In this document: positions 13,906-25,500 of the stretch, one piece after another
How positions within the stretch are numbered: position 1 is the stretch's first letter
Layout: every line of letters starts with the position of its first letter
NCBI GenBank assembly: GCA_030142905.1
Contig: JASJOG010000058.1
Coordinates: 1,054,001 to 1,118,000, forward strand
DNA: 64,000 nt
Direction: 5' to 3'
Source: Heliopora coerulea
Lineage: Eukaryota; Cnidaria; Anthozoa; Scleralcyonacea; Helioporidae
The notes under the pieces: generated by a model
Seen by the model: the letters and a program-made list of their open reading frames with translations, nothing else
Database searches by the model: none
Told to the model about the DNA's origin: nothing
Position numbers and translations under genes: made by a program

Positions 13906-14084
13906 ATAAGGTAAAAAGTTAAAAGGTTAATAACTACCATAACTGATCTCAAAGAATATCAACGTTTCGAGTAAAGGCCCTGCATCAGGAACACCTTTCT
14001 TTCCTGACAAAGCGCCTTTGCTCGAAACGTTGATGTTCTTTGAGATCAGTTACTGCAGTTATCAACCTTTTAACTTTTTACTTT
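13906..14084. mobile_element. Hairpin (snap-back) repeat of the CGAAACGTTGA type
   Basis: Two arms of about 75 bases are inverted copies: GGTAAAAAGTTAAAAGGTT on the left mirrors AACCTTTTAACTTTTTACTT on the right. The inner parts TCAACGTTTCGAGTAAAGGC and GCCTTTGCTCGAAACGTTGA also pair. The loop contains TTTCCTGACAAAG. No protein is encoded. A half copy with an internal minisatellite lies at 15470-15662, and a short relative at 51655-51720. It is either a MITE or the terminal part of a retroelement of the type seen at 60.3-61.3 kb. Confidence 0.7.
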
Positions 14085-14087
14085 ACA

Positions 14088-14090
14088 TAT

Positions 14091-14160
<70 letters not shown>
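14088..14160. repeat. (ATAC)n then (AT)n microsatellite
   Basis: About six ATAC/CATA units pass into more than 20 AT units, directly against the right arm of the hairpin element. Confidence 0.9.
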
Positions 14161-14162
<2 letters not shown>

Positions 14163-14454
14163 TCGTCCGATAGAACAGATGTTTTTTTGTTGAGTAATTA
14201 TTCAAAAGCTCTCAAGAGTGCGAGACTTGAGTCTAATTTTAGGCATGACTAAGATCTAATCAGAATTTTTCTCACCTAAACAGCGATCGATTTCGATCGC
14301 ACGTAATAAAATAATTTGAGAAGTACACAGTCACCAGTTGTTCCTATAGCACTTCCCTAGAAAATCGTACTCTGCAATTAAGTATAGCTACAGATCCAAT
14401 CAACACGATGGTTCTTGTGATTTCAAAAGGTTAAACAGCACAAGAAGACAGGTG

Positions 14455-14665
14455 CTCTGCAGTACCCAAAGCCAAGACTTTTGTCAGACATTTCTCTCAG
14501 ACATTTTGAGAAAATTGCCCTAAGGAGAAATGTGTCTTGCAGCATCCCCGGCGAGACATTTTGATACATTTCTCTGACACATTTTGAAAGACATTTTCTG
14601 AGACACTTTGATATATTTCTCTACGGCATTTTGAGAAATTTCTCTGAGACATTGATTTTGAGAAA
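14455..14665. repeat. Degenerate tandem repeat, GACATTTTGA unit
   Basis: Six or more imperfect units carry GACATTTTGA followed by a TTTCTCTGA-like segment. Spacing is irregular (about 30-40 bases). The units have diverged and no function is visible. Confidence 0.55.
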
Positions 14666-15469
14666 TTGGCCACGGTTATCCTGCCTTACTCCTGAAAAGC
14701 AGTCATTAGCCAAAACGTCGGACTGTTCAACTGAATAATCTGTTTAAGATGTCACAGAAATGAATTATGCACTACCAGTTGCCTAGAAATATGGCCAGTA
14801 ATAAACTTTCATTCTAGAAAATTTTTCGGAACCCTCAGGAATGTTTCACTGAACTGCAGCCTGACAGTGCTGTGTGAATTTGAGATCACAATTTAGTCGG
14901 AAGACGTCCCACAAGAGGTCCCAAAATGGACATCAATAGCATCTCAAGCTGACCAATTTATGGAAATCAACTCAGTCGAGTTCTCTAACTAACTTGACTG
15001 GGTAACCAGTTTTCCTAATTTGTTTTAGCTAGAAAGTCCCACATCACAAAGAGAAAACAAACGACTGGTTTTGCAGTAAACTCGGCCCATCAGGCAAAGA
15101 TTTATCTTCAGTAATCTTGAAACCGCAAATTTTTTTTCTGCATTTGGTGGAAACTCTCGGAGTTGCTGGTTCAAGCACATTCCAAGGATTGCTGCTGCTC
15201 AGTCAGTCTCATGTAGAATGTCGAATTTGACCAATCAAACAGTTATGACCGGTTGATTGCACCCCTGACTCTATTCAAGGGTCCCCCCGGTCATGTATAT
15301 TACTCCTCCCTATCTGTCCTTTGACAAAACCAGGAAAACAGGGCTGATCACTAGTTTGGGTTAGAGGAGCTGGTCAAGCTACGGAAAAAAAGCATGACCA
15401 GTTATAACGACCAAGAACAGAAATTAGTCCATGATCACTCATGTAAAAATAGAATGCTGCGTATACAGT

Positions 15470-15662
15470 GTCAAATAAGGTAAAAAATTTAAAGGTTGGT
15501 AACTTTCGTGACTGATCTCAAAGAATTGCAACTTTTCGAGCAAAGGCCTTTCAACAGAGAGTAAAAGCCCTTCAAGCAAAGGCCTTTCAACAGAGAGTAA
15601 AAGCCCTTCGAGCAAAGGCCTTTCAACAGAGAGTAAAAGCCCTTCGAGCAAAGGCCCTTCAT
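15470..15662. repeat. Half hairpin element with a 36-bp minisatellite
   Basis: The left part (about 15470-15540) matches the left arm of the hairpin at 13906 (GGTAAAAAATTTAAAGGTT, ACTGATCTCAAAGAAT). The CGAGCAAAGGCCTTTC part is then expanded into three and a half near-identical 36-bp units. Because 36 is divisible by three, a minus-strand frame reads as a perfect 12-residue repeat (GLLLSVERPLLE). That is an artefact of the period, not evidence of a gene. Confidence 0.75.
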
Positions 15663-16079
15663 CATGATCACTTTGGTTTTCTGTGATGTACCGTGGGTTC
15701 TTAAATTCACTTGGTAACCTCTAATTACCTGTAGTTAATGTTATATTATCCTTGGGACATTAACTAGCCTAGTTCTACATAAACCCAACAATAAACAGAG
15801 CAATGAGATCCAAACTTGTTTTTGATCACTCCAATCAAATAACACCACACTACTACACTCCTTATGAAGCTTCTGTGATAACGGACTCCAGAAGGTTAGT
15901 TAGGTCAACCTTGATAACTAACCTATACTTAATACTTGTAACCAAACTTATAATATAAACCAAACTTATATAAAAACTTAGCTGTTAATCAAGTATAAAT
16001 GCCACAATATCTTATAATATATGTCTCTGATTATTTTTTATGAATATTTATTATCACTGTGAAAGATCTTGGAACTTAC

Positions 16080-18968
16080 CCTGGCTCTTCTTCTGAAGGA
16101 CCATAGCTATTGAATGTTGAAGCAGGAGATTCAACCCTAGGGGGGGAAAAAACACAGGTTCTAAAAATAGCTTCAGGATAGATGTTTTTTATGACACTTT
16201 CACTTCTTTTTGATCCCTAACTTTCCCCAATCCACCCCTTCTTGTCCCTCTTCTCTCCCCCTTCACCACTCTTCTGTTCTATTCTATCCCTTCCCTTCTA
16301 TTAATCTTAAAATAAACAGTAAAGCCCAGCAACAAACAAGAATAATAGGCATTTTAAAAAAAGTTTTAATATTTCTAAAGTTTTGTCACATCTCACAACA
16401 TCATCAGTAAATGAGTATTTACAAAGTTATAATAAGCAAATACATGGCAATATGTAATACAATATCACAGGAAGTTGGCCTGTGAAAGAAATTGGAAGGA
16501 AAAGTCAAAGAGGAAGTAAAAAGACAGAGTTATATAACAATAAGGCCAAGGAGTTAGATAATAATATATATATGTTATTCTATCCCTTCTGGTTTGATGT
16601 TTGAGAAACATGAGAGCTTGGATATATTAAGGTAGATGAATGATCTTCAAGCTCGATACTCAGAAAATGATTTCTAAGCCCCAGACAGGTTGCGGGTTCA
16701 ATCACCATCTGGGGCTCAGAAATCATCTTCTGAGTATCGAGCTTGAAGATCATTCATCTACCTCTATCCCTTCCCTTCTCTCATAATATATACATTATAT
16801 ATTATGTATTTTCTCATTTTTATAACCAGGACCTCTCTGAAAATTATCATTGTATGGTGGGAGAGCTTTCCTGGTGTTATTAAACATTATTACTATTGCT
16901 ACTCTTCCCTTTCACTCCTTTTCTCTTTTCTTTCTTTCCCATTCTTTTCATTTCCCTTTTCATTATTAATGGGTTGAGGACATAATGCTTAACAATCATT
17001 ACCATCACTTACACAGTCATCTGTTCACTCAGCTTTCCATTTTCCATAACCACTTGAAAATCTTGTAAACAAAATTTATGAATGAAAAAAAAAACAAACA
17101 ACATTTAGTACAAGACAAAGTTTATGAAGTTTGCAGTCAACATATAAATGGTAAAAAGTTAACATTCCCAAATCCATTACCAGATAATGATGCTGTGTAA
17201 TTTACAATGTTAAAATGTTTCTTACAATTTGGGAGGGATGCCAACTTTTTCAGAAATAAATATGTTCTGCAACTATTATTCATTCACAGACATCCTAGAC
17301 TGTAATTTATAGATGCAAAGACTTTCTAATGAAATGACAATTGTAATCAAAAAGCTTCATTGACTCTGGTCAAAAAAGAGAATGTATAATAATTTTAAAA
17401 ACCAGAAACAAGTTACAAACTGTGCAACCAGATCATGAGAACAAACCTGATGTTATATTATCTACACTAGATGATCTTGAATACATATGGATTGGAACCT
17501 TGAAGATAAAAAGTCATTTTATTCAGGACTAGCAGTATACTTTTGCTTATTCCTCCAAACTTTCTTTTCTATTCACTTTGGTTTTTTTCCATTCTTTCCC
17601 CTTTTTCCCATTCCTTTTCTCCTGTTTCTTCCTTGCTTTCTCTCTTTTGCACCTTCTCACTTTGTCTCAGTCTCTCTCTTTCATTTGTTCTTCCTTTCAT
17701 TCATTTGTTCTTTCACTGACTCAATCATTCACTCACTTCCTCACTCACTCTCTCTTTTCATCCACCCATCCATCCATCTATTCATTTGTTCATTAATTCA
17801 TATATTCCTCATTCACAGACTTCCACACTATCTTATATTTTCCTTCTTTACTTCTTAAATACCTCTTGAGATGGATCCACATCTTGTTCCAATCCATACA
17901 TTGCTCTGTGGTAATTCATTTGCTGCTCATTAATAATTTCATTGATACTAATTTGGAACTTTTCAATTTCCGTGTTAATTCTTTGCCTAAATACACCATC
18001 TGAAAAGCAAATGTTTACAGTTTTTGAACTCTAACTACAAGACTAAATTGTCACATAACAATGCTGAATTTAAAAAAACAAAACAAAACAGTAAGCTTTA
18101 TAAGTAAATGACTAGAAATTTGCAGAGGGGAATATTTGTCAAAGAACAACAATCTTTAAGAATCTGAAGCAGGTATCCTATCATCCACTTATTTTTGCAC
18201 CAAGTAACATGTACAGTACTTCTTCTGCCATGTAAAGGTATACTAAACTTAGAGCTACTATTTTGCCAACTAAACATTTTTTGTACAAACATTTAGCAAT
18301 CAGACTGTGAAATTCAAGAGGAAACGGTTTATACCTTCGTAACATAAATTATTAAAAAAATTGAAGTTGAGATAGAACTAAATACAAAAGTGACTCAGCA
18401 CGTTTGGCCAAGGTAATACAAGTTTGTAAGCATGGTTTGGAGATCTCTTGAAATTCATAATTATAGAAAACCTTACTGAATAAATCCTTCTGTCTTGCAG
18501 TTTGTCTGTTTATCTGTATGTTTGTTTATTCATTCACTCATTCACTTATTTACCAATTTGTTTTTTCTGGGTAGATTTCATTGTCATTTTAATACATTTT
18601 TGTCAATATTTTATTACCATGTGCTTACCCATATGCCCAACAGTGGCAGTAAGATCGACAGAACTATCACTACATTCTGTCCAGGGTATATCATTTATAT
18701 GTCTGTATGTTTCTAGCGTCTCATGTTCAGAATTATATCCTGTTGGTTGACCAAAGCCATGCTTGCAACTGTAACTAAAATAAAAAAGAAAATGTATCAA
18801 AAAGCCAGTGACATGAGATTTATTCTTAATAATTTATTCTAGTTCTGTATTCCTTAGTGACAGGGGAACATACACAACTTACCTCACTGTTTGCAGTATG
18901 TGAGCATCTCGCCTTTCATTTAGGTTGTCGTTCTCGTAAAGGTGCGACACAGTATCGAGCAAATCCAT
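16080..18968 (-). CDS. Unrecognised gene, four 5' exons
   Basis: Four minus-strand exons join in phase: 18968-18883 (start MDLLDTVSHLYENDN), 18768-18629 (from CKHGFGQPTG), 17999-17852 (GVFRQRINTEIEKFQISI) and 16136-16080 (VESPASTFNSYGPSEEEP). Together they give 143 codons. Donors are AG|GTAAGT, GG|GTAAGC and GG|GTAAGT; the third exon uses AA|GTAAAG at 17851, because the alternative AG|GTATTT at 17862 breaks the frame. The ATG at 18968 is the first in a short leader. The product is acidic and polar, with a probable helix or coiled coil at residues about 80-115, no signal peptide and no membrane segment. I do not recognise the family. Further exons to the left of 16080 must exist (the last donor is in phase 2) but were not found. 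It lies head-to-head with TEX11, 549 bp apart. Confidence 0.6.
16598..16764. mobile_element. tRNA-half snap-back element, copy 1 (decayed)
   Basis: Inverted arms GATCTTCAAGCTCGATACTC and its complement enclose a decayed tRNA-like core (GGTTGCGGGTTCAATCACC). The copy lies in an intron or the 3' region of the unrecognised gene. It matches the better preserved element at 31745-31955, including the left flank TGTTTGAGAAAC..AGAGCTTGG. The inner left arm, about 40 bases, is deleted here. Confidence 0.7.
17570..17830. repeat. Pyrimidine-rich tract with degenerate CATT/CACT units
   Basis: Low-complexity C+T-rich DNA: TTTTCCC runs, then TCATTCATTTGTTC- and CACTCACT-type units. The open plus-strand frames over it (Phe/Leu/Ser/His-rich) follow from the composition. 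It lies within an intron of the unrecognised gene. Confidence 0.7.
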
Positions 18969-19517
18969 TGAATAGTAGTGAAACAAGTAATATTATTCCC
19001 GAGAAAATTAAAATAACAGCAGTCTGTCATGTTGCATTCCTTACGACTTTCTCACATTTTCGGTCAGACTTCAGCTTCTTGAGTGGAATTTTACACTAAA
19101 AATGCGCAATTGTTTTTTAACTACAAGACAACTAAAACCGGACATCAATGTACAGGTCTAAGAAGAAACGTTTTACGTTACAAGTAGCCTACCTAAAGCG
19201 CCAAAAAATGTCCAAAATCTTTGCCAAAGACGAAAACCCGACTGGATAGTAAAAACGCTTCACTAACGAAGAATAGAAGTATGCATAAATTATAGCATAT
19301 TATTTGACAATTTTCCCGCCAATTTTAAACGGGGAGCAGGAAAGTTGAAAGTTAAAGAGCTATACAAGCGAGTTTTCATTTCTATTTTTGTTTTTTGTCA
19401 CCTTCATCGAACAAAAACGTTTCATCTTGTTCATGTGACAAGAAATAATCCCAGAAGGTTTAAGTAGTCGAAAAAGGAATTAAGGAAAAGTATAAAAAGT
19501 GAAGAAAACTTCGAAAC
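18969..19517. promoter_or_regulatory. Shared 5' region of the unrecognised gene and TEX11
   Basis: The start codons at 18968 (minus) and 19518 (plus) are 549 bp apart and point outwards, so one region must hold both promoters. No TATA box or CpG cluster stands out. The assignment rests on geometry only. Confidence 0.4.
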
Positions 19518-22500
19518 ATGCAAAGTCCAGGAGCTAACGAAGAGCCAGCCATCGACAGATTAATTTCTCGGTTAAAAGGTTAGTCAAGGGATTAAACTTA
19601 CAAGAAGAAAAGTATACCTTATCATACAAGTTTCTTTTTAGGAAAATTGAATAACTTTTCCTCATCAACAGTCAAGATATGATGTTAAGCTTTTCAAGCA
19701 TACTGTTGTCGTACAAAAGTATATACAACAAAGGAATTAATGAAAGAATAAAGCAAAAAAACAAAAAAAAAAAAAAAGAATAACAGACAATGTAAAAAAA
19801 ATCATACATGAAAAGGTTAAATATCCATTTGCCTATTTGATTTTGTTTGATTTTAATGCACTTTTATTCACATTTTCAAAAATCATTATGAGGAAAACAC
19901 AAAGGGACATCATGACCGTGAGGTGTTTTTAAATGTGATGAAGACACACTGGCATTGTTCCATAAGATACTCGTTGGTTTCCTCGGGTCAGGCACAAATT
20001 TTCAAACTTAGTTTTTTAATGAACGTACAGGAGAGTTCGTTTTTGTAGCCGTTTACAAAACTCGCGGTAAATGCTTTATTCGGTATAAAACGATATGTCG
20101 CCTTGAGTTTTAAATGTGATGAAGCAACTCTACTGGATTATCAAACATCACTTAAACCATTAAATGCAAATGTCAAAATTTCTTTATTACTACTACTGAA
20201 ACGAAACAAGTCCTTTTCATGTTCAGCCATTGTCGTTTTTACTTCACTTTATGTAGCCCTAACAAAGAATTTCAGCCAAAGCAAGATTGAATGTGAAGCA
20301 GCATTGGATGACATCTGGGAAGTGATAGAAGAGCTGCAGAAAATCACTTACAACAAACCAGAACACTGTTCGGCTTTAATTCGGATTCACGCCTGTGCAG
20401 TTAGTTTATGGAATCTTGCAGTTGGAATGAAGACCGATGGGTCAGGAACATTAACAACAAATGCAAGATGTAGGTCCACACATTTAGTAAAATACGTAAA
20501 TGGCATAACAGGCTGTAGTGTGTTGTTACAGAATGGAGATATAAACAGTGCATGATGAAGTACTTCAAACGGTATTTCTATATCATATGAATATATTATT
20601 GCATGGACACTTGTGATGTTGTAGGATATCCTATATATTGTAGAATTTGAGGTGGGGTATATGGTTGACATGGTTATACTGTGGTGTGTGAAAGGCAATA
20701 TGTTGAGATCTGTTGCAACAGTTCTAGAGGGAATATTGCAGATTGCAAATATTTAGTAGGATATTTGCTGATTATGTGCCATATCTGTTAGGGTAAAGCA
20801 CGGTATGATACGTGAAATGGTTTATGATGCGAGATAGCGTATAACTGATACTATGGGATTATATTAATGTTATCAATTAGGAACCATTATTGGCATAGTT
20901 CACGTTACATGGACGTACAGAAAACATAGAATTAAATACTTTATGGTATATTTACAAATGAAGACATTATCGTGTGCTGATATTTTTGTACAATGCATGG
21001 TGAAAATATTGAGAATATTAACCTGCAGTACAATAAACAAACATCTCATGTTGTTCATAAACCTAACTGCTGTTAAACTCTCCGTAAGTGTCTCGCTAAA
21101 GCCAATAATAATTTATTTCTTTTTTAGTGCGGCACGCTTCGTGTAACTTACTATGCATTGCCAACACTATAGAATGTACGGAAGCAAGTTATAAAAAACA
21201 ATTAGTAGTGAGTACTGCATTAAGATTTTTCCGTGGTCTTTGTTGATGTAAAGTTGAAGTATTCCATGAAGAACGGGTGATTTGTTTCCATAATGAGGTT
21301 CAGATTTAAAGACACCCAGAACAACACAGAACGCAGCTCTACCTTAAAAAGATAGGTATCAACAGAGACAGAGACAAGAGAGAAAGGCAGACACACAGAA
21401 TGACCAATAGGCTGGCCAGGTGATCGGCGGACAGAGAGACAGACAAACGGACAGGTGGATTAAAGATTTTCAACACAAGTACAAACAGATTAATCGACAC
21501 AGATTGTAGAGACAGACAGGAAGACAAAATCAAAGTATAACGAACGCCCAGATATTAAACGTCGAAACGTAAGATTTAGAACATGTCGTGGTGACTAATC
21601 TATTTGTTTTGCATGTTGGGATAAGAGCTATCTTAGTGATTATCTTATGCACAGAGAGACGGGAGGGATAAAAAAGAAAATGCCTGGACAGTAGCAGTGC
21701 AAGCATCACTGGTGTATTCTTATGTTCGTACGTCACTTAAATTAATGCAAAGTAGATATACTTCTCTATAAACTTTAAAAAAATATATTTGTCGGATTCC
21801 TTTTTTCTTACTAGATGGCTACAAAAACAGGACGTGCGTGGCTAGGTAAATACAGAAGAATTTCAAAATGTTTTGTTCACCAATGTCTATTATCTATTAT
21901 CATCACTCACACATGACGTTTTCTTAATTCATTTAAGACTGCGACAACCCTACAATGGCCGAGACCTCTCTTGAGCTTGCAGAGGAGGTAAGTCTCGAAA
22001 AACGTATCTTATTAACTTATGACATATTCATGATTTTCTTCGTTATCTTAACTACAAATTGTTCGTTATAGTGCTGGGAGAACCTTAGCAAGAAGTTAAA
22101 TTCGAAAAATCCTTGTCAAGAAAAATCCTTCATAACCGAAGAATGCGAGAAGTACATTTTGAGAACGTATTGCTATCACGCAGAGGTGGTATGTTAACGA
22201 GCTTCTTCATTACATTCAATTACTTTTACGTTGCCACGAGTTTTGACTGGCGTCAGCTTTTTGACTTGTAACAAATTTAGGCAGGTTCTTCATGTACATT
22301 CTGAAACTTACTTTTACGTTGCCACGAGTTTTGACTGTCAGCTTTTTGACTTGTAACAAATTTAGGCAGGTTTATATTGTCATGTAAATTTTCTGAAACT
22401 TACACTCCCTTACCCTTGTGTTCTCGATTCGCGGCAAGTACGAACTGTTTCGTGTTACTTGCATTGGAAATTTTATTTATCGTGTGTCAACTTTTGTTCT

Positions 22501-25500
22501 CGTTCATGGCCTCAGTAAGCCTGGCTGTGATTGGTTGTTGAAGCTATGACGTCAAAGTCATGCTTCTATTCAGTCTTGCTAAGTTCTGGTTGCCTCTTTG
22601 TTAGCGGTGTCCAAAATTCAAACTTTATGCAGCCAATATAACTTTCATTTCAACCACTTTTGATATGATCACATGATTGCTTATTAATTGTTAATTACTA
22701 ACTAATTATGCTCGCATAAAAAATGACAAAAATCCGCGATGATTTCGTAGAACAGATCAGAAACGTACCAGTTGTAGTAACATATACAACAAAGTTCTTA
22801 TCTAAAAATATAGATGAAGCGCAGCCAGGAAAAGACAATTCAATACAAGGCGTTCTCTGACCTGAGGGTTCTCTGACGAGCTTTCGACTACATTATCACT
22901 TTAAACTTAACGCCGGGGCAGTTTTTTGCTTTTTATATCCAAAGGTTACAGACATCCACTAAAATTCTACAGAAAGGCGATAGGTAAATGTAAAGGCAAA
23001 GTGTCTATTTATACTGGATAACCCTATCAGCTATCTGAGCTGGTCTTCCTAGAGGTCCAGTAAGGACCACCCCTCATGGGTCCAGTGTTAAGACAGGAGG
23101 TGACCGGAGTACCCGGAGAAAACCTGTGATGCTTGGTAGAGACAAACTGGACAACATTCTTCTCACATGTGACCGAGGTAATTTAAATCAGATAACTGCA
23201 CGGAGCCGAAATCGAACCCTAGTCACAGTGGTGAGTGACACGTGCACTACTAGTGTGCCAGCAACAGCAGCCCATCACACAGGACAACTCGATTAACGAA
23301 CACGAACAAATGACACGTAACAGGTACCCTTGTGTAAAACTGCCACACACTGTAGACCCGGAGAAAACCGTAAACCATAATTTGCAATTGTTTAACAGCT
23401 TTCAATTTTCAGGGAATGGCTCTTTCCAAGTATGATATTGCCAAACGATTTATCAGTGAGGCCAAGACTTTGTTGGGAAGACAACCAAAAGAGGTAATTT
23501 TGGCAATGTTAGTCACCAATACGAAGATATTTGTACTGTCTTAACTGTCATCTGATTAATTAGTATAAAAGGATAAAAACTGAATAAAATTTAAATAAGA
23601 TATGAATAAATGTAAACGAATTTAACTAACATTTGAATTCAGAACATTAAATGCTAGCCGCTGTGATGGTAATCAATCTTCAGATAGGCATCTATGGATG
23701 GCTGGCTGGTGATAAACGGTCATCGCGCGCCTTAAAGCGTTCATTATGAAGGCCACGCTTTATTTCTCTCAAATAATGGCCCAAATCTCTACACTTTGAA
23801 TATTTAAGCTAAATAATAAATGTTAAATGTCGATGTTTCAGATGGTAATATTCCAAGGTTGAAAGGGATTATTCTGAGCGCGAATATCCAAAAGCACTGG
23901 AATTGCGCTACATTTAGGTCGTGAAAATTCACGACGAATTTACGCATTCACATTCAATAGTTAACGTAACGCGGAACTCGGTCGCAAACCAACCACCAAG
24001 AATCAAAGAATGATAATCTTTTCCAAAGTGATATCTTAATCTTTTCTTTAACGCAACATTTTCAGAGTTGCTCTTTGGCCATGGCTTGTTATAATTTTGG
24101 AGTGGATACTTTTCAAAGACAACAGTATGATGAATGTGTTGAATGGCTGAGGTATGTAATAGTTGTATATTAGATGAATCAAACAGGTCGGAATAGCAAG
24201 TCCGTATATTGTGCGCATGTAGCCATGTGCGAATTTAGCATTTGCACTTAATTGGACCTGAAACCTTTTCCATGACAACACTTGGCCAACAGCTACAACA
24301 ACATTAGCTTCTTGCAACCCCGAAGGATGTAACATGTAAATTAAAAAATTTTTTACTCGAAGTCTTCTCTGATTTATAATTACATCACGTTCTTCAAACT
24401 CCAAAGGAAAAAACATTTCAATCAAAAACTTTTTACTCACAGTCTACTCTTATTCATAATTGCATCAAAAAAGTAAACTTAAGCAACTGTTGTGAGTTTC
24501 GTTCTCTTTTCTAAAACACAAATGTACAATTACCTCACACATACAGTTAGGGAGGAGGAAGGACAGGTGGGGTACTTCAACCCAGTTATGACGCACAATT
24601 CCTGACAGAAGGTAACCTTGAACACCAGAGAGCGTAAACTCATGTCCTAATGGACGTGAGAGCAAAATTGTCCTGATGCCCATTTGTACAATTTTAATCG
24701 CATGTTTTGCAAACCTAGAGAAAGTTACGAACTTGGTAAAGGTGAATTTCCAGTTGGTCCAGAGAAACAGGTTTGTTTTTGATATTGATTACTGGGAAAC
24801 TAAACAGGAATAAAGGAATTCGTTAAGAGAGTTTACTACAGAAGGAAATGTGGCGAAAGATATCGTAAAAATATATAGTCGGGAATATGTAGAAAAATTG
24901 AAAAATAAAAAAATAACGTAATCAGTCACATCTAGTTTTATATCCCGGTTTGCAGGCCATAACACTTCGGTTACTAGCCAACGCTTACCTTGAATGGGAT
25001 CATAAAAGACATTGGGAAACAGCACTGAACGCAGTTGGTAATGTAGTCAAATGCAACTTATTTAACGATTCGGTATCCTCATCAATGTTGTGCTGTTCAA
25101 TAATCTAAATTGACGTGATCCAAGGTTGTTAAAACACACGTCGACATCAGCGTAGTTTGGTCGCGTAAAATATTACAGTTAGGTAACTTTAATGCAGCGA
25201 CTACGGGTTAAGACATACATATAACCTAACATTTCAATTTGTGAAAGGATTATTGTCTGACGATTGAGTCCGAATACTGCTCGTTGTGTCTTTACAATTG
25301 GCATTTGTCTTCAAAAAATTCAGTAAAGCACTTTTGTTCTTCTTATTCCATCACTTTTGCTAGCTAAAAGAGTGTTGAATTTTCGTAATAACGTTATTTT
25401 TTTCTCTTTCTTTTTGTAGGTTTGGCAAACGCTGTAAGTTTCCTAACTAGTGTAATATTTATAATAAATTTCCTCCATTAACTAACATCGATGTGATCAT

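Noticed and set aside
15439..15710. Minus-strand frames with a perfect 12-residue repeat (GLLLSVERPLLE)
   Set aside because: Explained fully by a 36-bp minisatellite whose period is divisible by three; all frames remain open for the same reason.
17487..17858. Open plus-strand frame rich in Phe, Leu, Ser and His
   Set aside because: It follows from a pyrimidine-rich low-complexity tract inside an intron; no domain, and splice-supported exons lie on the other strand.
21339..21736. Serine/leucine-rich minus-strand frames
   Set aside because: They cover a degenerate GACAGA-type tract in a TEX11 intron; no domain or splice support.
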